21,540 nt of DNA from JBHPCZ01 sp042573625 (GTDB lineage: Bacteria; Desulfobacterota; Desulfobacteria; Desulfobacterales; UBA11574): the NCBI GenBank assembly GCA_042573625.1, contig JBHPCZ010000054.1, forward strand, positions 1 through 21,540, written 5' to 3'. Below, one piece after another: positions 1 through 6,671 of the stretch. The position numbers and the translations under genes are program-made. How positions within the stretch are numbered: position 1 is the first letter of the stretch; every line of letters starts with the position of its first letter. A model generated the notes under the pieces. It worked only from the letters and a program-made list of their open reading frames with translations. It searched no databases and was not told the origin of the DNA.

Positions 1-404
1 TCATAAGACTTCTTGAGGGAAACTTTCCTGAATATTTAGATATTATTAATAAAGGAGATTTCTCTGCCATCAGTATGGAAAGGAAGTTGTTTTTAATGAT
101 GCTTAAAAGAATGTCCATATTATCCTCTGAGGACTATAAGGGAGTAATATTTAATTTTTCTGAAGAAAAATTAATTATTAAAGCGACAAACCCCGACATT
201 GGTGAATCAAGGGAGGATATGGCTATTGACTTTAAAGGAGTACCTTTTGAGGTTGCTTTTAATCCCAAATATTTTAGTGAAACATTGAGTGTTGTTGAAG
301 ATGAAAAAATACTTTTATATATAAACGATCCAGAGAAACCCTGCTTTATAGAAGGGGAGGGTGATAAAAGCTTTTTAAGTGTTATCATGCCGATGAGAGT
401 ATAA
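1..404 (+). CDS. dnaN: DNA polymerase III beta sliding clamp, C-terminal part (5' end outside window)
   Basis: This is the last ~133 residues of the beta clamp, the ring that tethers DNA polymerase III to its template. The frame is open from the left edge (codons start at position 3), so the gene begins outside the window. Recognisable features are the LLEGNFPEYLDII segment that opens the third clamp domain, the KATNPDIGESRE stretch (E. coli: TANNPEQEEAEE) and the terminal VIMPMR-V, which matches the VMPMRL end of E. coli DnaN almost exactly. The stop TAA at 402-404 shares its last base with the gyrB start codon (TAATG), implying translational coupling. dnaA and the origin would be expected further left, inferred from the usual dnaA-dnaN order. 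Identification is confident; an internal ATG at 75 is not the start. Confidence 0.95.
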   Translation, partial: IRLLEGNFPEYLDIINKGDFSAISMERKLFLMMLKRMSILSSEDYKGVIFNFSEEKLIIKATNPDIGESREDMAIDFKGVPFEVAFNPKYFSETLSVVEDEKILLYINDPEKPCFIEGEGDKSFLSVIMPMRV

Positions 405-2833
405 TGGAAAACATATATGATGCCAGTAGTATAGATGTACTTGAAGGCCTGGAGCCGGTTCAGTTAAGGCCTTCAATGTATATTGGAAACGTGGATGTAG
501 AAGGGCTTCACCATCTCGTTTATGAAGTTGTGGACAACAGCATAGATGAAGCCATGGCAGGATATTGTGACAAGATTAAGGTCACAGTTCATACTGACAA
601 CAGTATTAGTGTTGAAGATAACGGGAGGGGTATTCCGGTCGGTATCCACAGAACAGAGAATATTCCTGCCCTTGAGGTTGTTTTGACCAAACTTCATGCC
701 GGCGGAAAATTTGATAATGATTCATATAAGGTCTCCGGCGGACTTCACGGCGTTGGCGTTTCCGTGGTCAATGCGCTTTCATCGTTCCTTGAGGTAGAAA
801 TATATTCAGACAACAAAATATATTATCAGTCGTATGAAAAAGGAAAGAAAACAAGCGAATTGAAAATTGTCGGTAAAACGAAAAAAAAAGGAACCAAAAT
901 TCATTTTATACCGGACAAGGATATTTTCAATACGTATGATTTCAACTATGAAATCCTTCGCAGAAGGTTGAGAGAACTCGCATTTTTAAATAAAGGGGTA
1001 AAGATATTAATAGAGGATGAACGCGAAGATAAAAAAGATGAGTTTCTTTATAAAGGCGGCCTGAGGGCTTTTGTTGAATATTTGAATCGGAGAAATACTC
1101 CCCTTCATAAACCGATTATGATGGAAGGGGTCAAAAATGACGTTCATATCGAAGTCGCCATTCAGTACAACAACACCTTCAACGAGAAGATATTTTCGTT
1201 TGCGAACAACATTAAGACCGAGGAGGGCGGTTTTCATCTGATAGGGTTTAAAGCCTCTTTAACCCGGACCATAAATCAATATGCATTGAATGGTAATCTG
1301 CCGAAAAATCTTCAGGAAAAAATAAAGGGTGAAGATATCCGGGAAGGTTTGACATCTATCATCAGTGTAAAAATGAAAAACCCGCAGTTTGAAGGGCAGA
1401 CCAAAACAAAACTTGGAAACAGTGAAGTTAAGGGGCTTGTTGAGTCTCTGGTCAATGAAAGATTAAGCATATTTTTAGAAGAAAATCCTTCCACCGCCAA
1501 AAAGATAATGACAAAGGCGGTTGAAGCTGCAAGAGCCAGAGATGCTGCAAAGCGTGCAAGGGATCTTGCCAGAAAACAGGGTGCTTTGGTTGATTCAACC
1601 CTCCCCGGTAAACTTGCAGAATGCCAGATTGCAGACCCTTACCAGAGAGAACTCTTTCTTGTGGAGGGAGATTCTGCCGGTGGCAGCGCAAAACAGGGAA
1701 GGGATAGAAAATTTCAGGCAATTTTGCCTTTAAAGGGAAAAATATTAAATGTTGAAAAAGCCCGGTTCGACAAAATTCTTCGTAGCGAGGAAATAAAAAA
1801 TATCATCACCGTGCTGGGAACAGGGGTCGGCCATGAAGAGTATGATGTAGACAAAATAAGGTATCATAAGGTCATTATCATGACCGATGCAGATGTTGAC
1901 GGGTCCCACATCCGAACACTTCTGTTAACATTTTTCTATAGACAGATGCCGGACATCATCGACAGGGGATATCTGTATATTGCTCAACCCCCACTTTTTA
2001 GGGCGGGTAAAGGGAAAAATGAAATTTATCTCAAAGATGAAAATGAGTTAAATAATCATCTGTTGAAAAGATCTTGCAAAGACATATCTGTTAAGAATTC
2101 GAATAATGGAAATATATTATCTGAACATAATCTTTATCTTTTTATTGGAAACCTTTCAGAATATTTAAATAATATCTCGAAACTTGAAATGAGGGGCATC
2201 CAGCCTAAACTCATTGAAATTCTAATAAATGCAGGTGTTGATGGTAAAAAATTTCTACAAGACAGAGAAAAGATGTCTGTATTAAAAGATACACTATCCG
2301 AAAAAGGGTATACGGTTAGTGAATTATCGTGGAGCGATGAACGTTTTGTATATGAAATGACCGTATTGCCTCCGGAAAATGTTCAAAAGGAGGATGACTT
2401 CAGAAGTGCGATGTTTACAGAAAATAAACCCATCAAAATTGGAAGGGGGCTGATCTTTTCAAAAGATTTTCAGAAATGTCTGATAACCGGCAGAAAGATT
2501 CTAAAGTTTGATTATCCACCCTTTTATATTTCCGGCAAAGATAACGATAAAGAACCGGTCGTTGTTGAAGATAAGAACCTTCTTTTCTCTTTTTTTATCG
2601 AGGAGGGCAAGAAGGGTATCGGTGTTCAGAGATACAAAGGTCTTGGCGAAATGAATCCGAATCAGCTATGGGAAACAACGATGAATCCGGAAAACCGAGT
2701 TCTTTTGCAAGTCAAGGTCGAAGATGTCGTTGAAACCGATGAAATTTTCACAGTCCTCATGGGGGAGGAGGTTGAGCCGAGAAGAGAATTTATAAACCAT
2801 AACGCGCTTGAGGTGGGTACGCTTGACATCTAA
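404..2833 (+). CDS. gyrB: DNA gyrase subunit B
   Basis: The ATPase subunit of gyrase, 809 residues, which with GyrA introduces negative supercoils ahead of replication. The GHKL ATPase domain is seen in DNSIDEA (D44-A50), DNGRGIP (72-78) and GGLHGVG (112-118). The TOPRIM domain has EGDSAGGSAKQGRDR starting at E421 and the metal-binding DADVDGSH with D495, D497 and D499. The C-terminal tail has QRYKGLGEMNP. The length is close to the 804 residues of E. coli GyrB and well above the ~640 of Gram-positive forms, because an insertion of about 170 residues lies between the TOPRIM metal site and the tail; this long form is known from Gram-negative bacteria. The start ATG overlaps the dnaN stop, and only a weak GAGAG lies upstream, so translation is probably coupled. 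recF, often between dnaN and gyrB, is absent. Confidence 0.98.
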   Translation: MENIYDASSIDVLEGLEPVQLRPSMYIGNVDVEGLHHLVYEVVDNSIDEAMAGYCDKIKVTVHTDNSISVEDNGRGIPVGIHRTENIPALEVVLTKLHAGGKFDNDSYKVSGGLHGVGVSVVNALSSFLEVEIYSDNKIYYQSYEKGKKTSELKIVGKTKKKGTKIHFIPDKDIFNTYDFNYEILRRRLRELAFLNKGVKILIEDEREDKKDEFLYKGGLRAFVEYLNRRNTPLHKPIMMEGVKNDVHIEVAIQYNNTFNEKIFSFANNIKTEEGGFHLIGFKASLTRTINQYALNGNLPKNLQEKIKGEDIREGLTSIISVKMKNPQFEGQTKTKLGNSEVKGLVESLVNERLSIFLEENPSTAKKIMTKAVEAARARDAAKRARDLARKQGALVDSTLPGKLAECQIADPYQRELFLVEGDSAGGSAKQGRDRKFQAILPLKGKILNVEKARFDKILRSEEIKNIITVLGTGVGHEEYDVDKIRYHKVIIMTDADVDGSHIRTLLLTFFYRQMPDIIDRGYLYIAQPPLFRAGKGKNEIYLKDENELNNHLLKRSCKDISVKNSNNGNILSEHNLYLFIGNLSEYLNNISKLEMRGIQPKLIEILINAGVDGKKFLQDREKMSVLKDTLSEKGYTVSELSWSDERFVYEMTVLPPENVQKEDDFRSAMFTENKPIKIGRGLIFSKDFQKCLITGRKILKFDYPPFYISGKDNDKEPVVVEDKNLLFSFFIEEGKKGIGVQRYKGLGEMNPNQLWETTMNPENRVLLQVKVEDVVETDEIFTVLMGEEVEPRREFINHNALEVGTLDI

Positions 2834-2885
2834 AGAGGCCTCATAATATTACCCTCGTTTTGTTACAATCCATTAAAAAGTAAAA

Positions 2886-3677
2886 ATGAAGATACACAAG
2901 ATAGAAGCAAGAGATCTGCCGGACTTATGGTTCCAGGCGGTTCATGACATTCTCGATCATGGGAGAAGGTTTAAGATTGATCGGGGGTCGTATGCCGGGC
3001 AGACTCGACTGGAGTACGATTATTTTACGGGATATATAAAATATCCCGGAACCCAGCCACTTTTGCCGGATATTCCGCCATCTATAGGTATTCCCCCCCC
3101 TGTGGAGCATGATTATATATACGGCGGCGAAGGATACGAGAGGTCTTACATCGAGTATCTTATGTCAAGCCGAAAAGAGCCCGGAGAATCGTATACCTAT
3201 GGTGAAAGACTTACGCGGGCGCCGCTGACCGGTGATAAACTGTCATGGTGGGAAGCGGGCAATACCGAGATTATCGACAAGAGGGCGGTAGACGGTAAGG
3301 CCGTGTTTGAAGAGAACGGCCAACTCTATCTGAATCAGGTCGAGTGGGTTATTCAAACGTATAAAACGCACGGGAGCCGGAATAATCAGATGGTTCTCCA
3401 GGTGGCCCATCCTTCAGATCTAACACTGTTGGATCCGCCCTGTCTGCGATCCATAGATACTCGAATACAGGATGAGACCCTACATTTCATTGTTTATTTT
3501 CGGTCCTGGGATCTATGGGGCGGCCTGCCCGCCAATCTGGCGGCGATTCAAAACCTCAAAGAGTACATGGCCGGTGAGATCGGCGTCAAAGACGGAGAAA
3601 TGATCGTCGAAAGCAAGGGCCTTCACCTGTACGGTTATGCTGAAGATCTTGCGAAGCTGAGGTGTTTGAGAGAATAA
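2886..3677 (+). CDS. thyA: Thymidylate synthase, divergent ThyA-family form
   Basis: A 263-residue protein that should make dTMP from dUMP using methylene-tetrahydrofolate. All the usual active-site residues can be placed, each offset by exactly 40 from E. coli ThyA (264 residues): nucleophile C186 (in DPPCLRSID), R206-S207-x-D209 (in RSWDLWGGLPANL), N217, and H247/Y249 (in LHLYGY). The phosphate-binding SRN at 164-166 corresponds to E. coli SRR. The N-terminal half differs strongly from E. coli: the DRTGTGT loop is represented only by IDRGSYAGQT, and much of the folate half is unfamiliar. The wording YFRSWDLWGGLPANL resembles the methanogen-type ThyA proteins as I recall them. It lies 52 bp after gyrB with no good Shine-Dalgarno site or terminator between, so it is probably cotranscribed. 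It ends 2 bp from the convergent asnS stop. Function by homology is fairly sure; subfamily placement is inference. Confidence 0.8.
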   Translation: MKIHKIEARDLPDLWFQAVHDILDHGRRFKIDRGSYAGQTRLEYDYFTGYIKYPGTQPLLPDIPPSIGIPPPVEHDYIYGGEGYERSYIEYLMSSRKEPGESYTYGERLTRAPLTGDKLSWWEAGNTEIIDKRAVDGKAVFEENGQLYLNQVEWVIQTYKTHGSRNNQMVLQVAHPSDLTLLDPPCLRSIDTRIQDETLHFIVYFRSWDLWGGLPANLAAIQNLKEYMAGEIGVKDGEMIVESKGLHLYGYAEDLAKLRCLRE

Positions 3678-3679
3678 AA

Positions 3680-5062
3680 TTAGAATTCGATGCTGCTGGG
3701 TGTTCTCGGAAAGGGTATGACATCTCTGATATTGGAGATGCCGGTCATCAGCATGAGAAGGCGCTCGAATCCGAGACCGAATCCGCTGTGCGGCACGGAC
3801 CCGAACCTTCTGGAATCGAGATACCACCAGTAGTCTTCTTTTGACATTCCCGCTTCATCCATTCGCTGTTCAAGCACATCCAGGCGTTCTTCGCGCTGGC
3901 TTCCGCCGATGATTTCGCCAATATTTGGAACCAGAACATCCATGGCTGCGACGGTTTCGTTGTCATCGTTTAATCTCATATAGAAAGGTTTGATCTCTTT
4001 CGGGTAATTATAGATGATTAAGGGTTTTTTAAAGTGGTGCTCGGCCAGGTAACGTTCGTGCTCGGTCTGGAGATCTTTTCCGAACTGAAGGTCAAATTCA
4101 AATTTTTTGCCGGATTGTAGTAGAATTTCCAAAGCTTCCCGATACGGTAGCCGGAGAAAATCGGATAATACGATATTCTCCAGGGTTGCCATCAGCTGTT
4201 TATCCACAAATCTCGCAAAGAGCTCGAGGTCTTCGGTACACTGTTCCAGTACATACTTCGTCAGGTATTTTATCAGTTCTTCGGCAAGATCCATATTGCC
4301 CGTAAGGTCACAGAACGCCATTTCAGGCTCGACCATCCAGAATTCAGCCACATGCCTGCTGGTATTGGAGTTTTCAGCCCTAAAAGTCGGGCCGAAGGTA
4401 TAGACATCCCCCAAAGCCAGGGCAAACATTTCCGCGGATAACTGCCCCGAAACGGTCAAATTGGCCTCTGAACCAAAAAAATCCTTTGAATAATCGGCCT
4501 TGCCGTCTTTTCGGGGAGGGTTTTCCATGGGGAGTGTTGTGACCTTGAACAGCTCTCCCGCGCCCTCACAATCAGAACCGGTGATGATGGGAGTGTGGAT
4601 ATATCTAAAATGTTTTTCCTTGAAAAACTTGTGTATGGCAAATGACACTTCAGATCTTATTCGAAAAGCCGCACCATATTTGTTTGTTCTGGGTCTTAAG
4701 TGGGCGATGGTTCTTAAAAACTCGTCGCTGTGACGCTTTTTTTGCAGGGGAAATGATTCCGGAGCAATACCGACGATTTCCACATTTTCAGCTTTGACTT
4801 CCCACCGCTGTCCTTTTCCCGGTGATTCAATCATTTTCCCGGAGATGATCACAGCCGACCCGGTTGTCAGTTTTTTAACGTCGTCATAGTTGCCCAGGGT
4901 ATCGTCGGCAATGACCTGCATGTTCTTGAGACAGGACCCATCGTTAATTTCCATAAAAGAAAATCCTTTGGAATCGCGTTTGGTCCTGATCCAACCCTTG
5001 ATGAGAACCGCATCCATCGGAGTGTCTGACTGTAAAAGTCCGGCTATTTTTGGTCGTTTCAT
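3680..5062 (-). CDS. asnS: Asparagine--tRNA ligase
   Basis: A class IIb aminoacyl-tRNA synthetase of 460 residues that charges tRNA-Asn with asparagine in the cytoplasm (E. coli AsnS has 466). An OB-fold anticodon-binding domain occupies roughly residues 17-100 (KGWIRTKRDSKGFSF motif), followed by the catalytic domain. Motif 2 is at 227-247 (FRAENSNTSRHVAEF) and motif 3 at about 427-441 with R434 (GFGLGFERLLMLMTG); the end FPRTP-x-x-x-EF is typical of AsnS rather than AspRS. The start ATG at 5062 has a strong GGGGAG site 8 nt upstream, which overlaps the stop of the htrA gene 13 bp before it, so the two form a minus-strand operon. Having AsnRS suggests that Asn-tRNA is made directly and not only by transamidation; this is inference. 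Confidence 0.97.
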   Translation of the reverse strand: MKRPKIAGLLQSDTPMDAVLIKGWIRTKRDSKGFSFMEINDGSCLKNMQVIADDTLGNYDDVKKLTTGSAVIISGKMIESPGKGQRWEVKAENVEIVGIAPESFPLQKKRHSDEFLRTIAHLRPRTNKYGAAFRIRSEVSFAIHKFFKEKHFRYIHTPIITGSDCEGAGELFKVTTLPMENPPRKDGKADYSKDFFGSEANLTVSGQLSAEMFALALGDVYTFGPTFRAENSNTSRHVAEFWMVEPEMAFCDLTGNMDLAEELIKYLTKYVLEQCTEDLELFARFVDKQLMATLENIVLSDFLRLPYREALEILLQSGKKFEFDLQFGKDLQTEHERYLAEHHFKKPLIIYNYPKEIKPFYMRLNDDNETVAAMDVLVPNIGEIIGGSQREERLDVLEQRMDEAGMSKEDYWWYLDSRRFGSVPHSGFGLGFERLLMLMTGISNIRDVIPFPRTPSSIEF

Positions 5063-5075
5063 AAAAAACTCCCCA

Positions 5076-6515
5076 TTATAATTTTACAGTAATGTAATAA
5101 AGCTGATCCTCTCGCTGCAAAAGGATAACCACCGATTTCTTTTGGCGATATTTGATAATCGCTTTTTCAAAATCTTTAGTAGTTTTTACGGTGATTTCAT
5201 CAATTTGCCGTATAATATCACCTGGTCTGACGCCAATGGCGGCAAGGTATGATTGTCTTTGCAGTTCAGAAATAAGAACCCCTTCTTTTTCGCTGGTTCC
5301 GTAAGCAAAACGGTTTTTAGAAGACAGATTTTCAACGCTGACACCCAAAAGCCTGTAAGCGAGTTCCTTTGCCCGGTCCAAAGGAAATACTTCCGTTTTG
5401 ACGGATACGTTTATTTCTCTTTTGTTTCTCCAGAGACGAAGTCTTACAATATTACCGGCCGCAACGTCTTTCATTATGGTTTGGTAATTTTCAACAGATT
5501 GGATGGTTTTTGTTTCGACAGATAAAATGATATCATTGTTTAGGATGCCGGAGTTAAAAGCAGGGCTGTTTTTCTCTATTTCCGTTACCAGTACCCCGTC
5601 AGCGTGTGGTAAATGGAGATACTGAGCGATTCTTTCGTCGATATCCTGTACGGTCATGCCGCTCCATGCCGGAATAACCTCTCCGTATCGAATAAGATCT
5701 GAAACAATCCTTTTTGCCTTGTTAATCGGTATGGCAAAACCGATTCCCTGGGCCTTGGCAAATATGGCAGTGTTTATTCCGATAAGCTCGCCATTAACAT
5801 TCAACAGCGGTCCCCCGCTGTTTCCCGGGTTAATGGAGGCGTCGGTTTGGATAAAGTCATGATAGACCATGTTTTCGGTTTGGATGCTTCGATGTGTAGC
5901 ACTGACGACACCGGTTGTTACGGTATTGGAAAAACCGAACGGGTTACCAATCGCAAAGACCGTTTCTCCGATCATTAGATCATCTGAGTTTCCCATCTCG
6001 ATGGCCGGCAGCGGATCTTTAGCAGAAATGCGAAGTACAGCCAGGTCGGAATCAGGGTCCGCGCCAACGATCTGGGCCTTAAATTCGCGCTTGTCCTTCA
6101 GAACGACAGTAATGGTTCCCATTTTTTCAATGACGTGTGCGTTGGTAAGAATAAATCCTCGTTTTCCGTCAATAATAACTCCTGATCCAAGGCTGGTTCT
6201 TTTATATCGCTGTTCGAACCCGGGCTCAAAAAAATCCCTGAAAAAAGATTCAAAGTAAGGATCCATGCCCAATCCGGAAAAAGGGTGCACACGCTTGCGA
6301 ACCACGGACTCCGCGCTTATATTTACAACCACGGGGCTGACCTTTCGAACGGCCCTTACAACAGCGGTTTCCCTGCTATGTTCTAAACCCGGGCTATTGC
6401 AGGGCATGCATAGCAGCAGGGTAAACACCGCCACGAGGGCAAGCATCAGGAAAAAGCGCTTGCTTCTGATTTGAGTATCCAGCTCCGGCATGTGGAACCT
6501 GTTTTTTTCCTTCAC
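5076..6515 (-). CDS. HtrA/DegP-family periplasmic serine protease with two PDZ domains (first paralogue)
   Basis: A 479-residue secreted protease/chaperone for misfolded envelope proteins. A hydrophobic export segment lies at about residues 21-37, preceded by basic residues (RSKR), and ends in a CMPC pair; a lipoprotein site is possible but not clear. The trypsin-like domain shows the full triad: H127 (TNAHVI), D157 (DSDLAVL) and S233 (GNSGGPL). Two PDZ domains follow (about 290-370 and 385-475). The start shown is GTG, with GGAG only 2 nt upstream; an ATG at 6491 (codon 9) is an alternative, also without an ideal ribosome site. The gene is followed at 13 bp by asnS, whose ribosome site overlaps this stop, so they are cotranscribed. 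Within the window it is a paralogue of 18246-19685, but the two are clearly different sequences. No sigma-E-type promoter was recognised. Confidence 0.93.
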   Translation of the reverse strand: MKEKNRFHMPELDTQIRSKRFFLMLALVAVFTLLLCMPCNSPGLEHSRETAVVRAVRKVSPVVVNISAESVVRKRVHPFSGLGMDPYFESFFRDFFEPGFEQRYKRTSLGSGVIIDGKRGFILTNAHVIEKMGTITVVLKDKREFKAQIVGADPDSDLAVLRISAKDPLPAIEMGNSDDLMIGETVFAIGNPFGFSNTVTTGVVSATHRSIQTENMVYHDFIQTDASINPGNSGGPLLNVNGELIGINTAIFAKAQGIGFAIPINKAKRIVSDLIRYGEVIPAWSGMTVQDIDERIAQYLHLPHADGVLVTEIEKNSPAFNSGILNNDIILSVETKTIQSVENYQTIMKDVAAGNIVRLRLWRNKREINVSVKTEVFPLDRAKELAYRLLGVSVENLSSKNRFAYGTSEKEGVLISELQRQSYLAAIGVRPGDIIRQIDEITVKTTKDFEKAIIKYRQKKSVVILLQREDQLYYITVKL

Positions 6516-6520
6516 TGCTC

Positions 6521-6542
6521 CGCCCGCTTGCGGCGGCGGGCG
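6521..6542. repeat. GC-only 7-bp palindrome next to the htrA start
   Basis: A perfect inverted repeat CGCCCGC (6521-6527) and GCGGGCG (6536-6542) with an 8-nt loop, only a few bases upstream of the GTG start of the minus-strand protease gene. In the transcript it would form a very stable hairpin beside the ribosome site. It resembles REP-like GC palindromes and stands out from the AT-rich bases around it. No T-run follows on either strand, so a terminator role is not supported. Confidence 0.5.
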
Positions 6543-6590
6543 TTATTATGAAATAAAAAACCAAAAGGGAAATACAGATTTATTTATCTT

Positions 6591-6620
6591 TTGATATTCG
6601 ATATAAAACAGAGTTAAGAT
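6591..6620 (+). promoter_or_regulatory. Candidate sigma-70 promoter for the radical SAM gene
   Basis: TTGATA at 6591-6596 and TAAGAT at 6615-6620 are separated by 18 nt, about 50 bp before the chosen ATG at 6672. The -35 matches five of six consensus positions and the -10 four of six. It sits in the divergent gap between the protease and radical SAM genes. Moderate support only. Confidence 0.35.
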
Positions 6621-6671
6621 CTTCCGGCAGACGATGTATTGTCATACGTTGTTAATGAGAGAATATATATC

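Noticed and set aside
4200..4208. A perfect DnaA-box word TTATCCACA
   Set aside because: It is a single copy in the middle of the asnS coding sequence with no neighbouring boxes or AT-rich unwinding region; a chance match is likely.
5869..6258. A 129-codon plus-strand frame inside the first htrA-like gene
   Set aside because: It is antisense to the catalytic domain of the protease and has no independent support.
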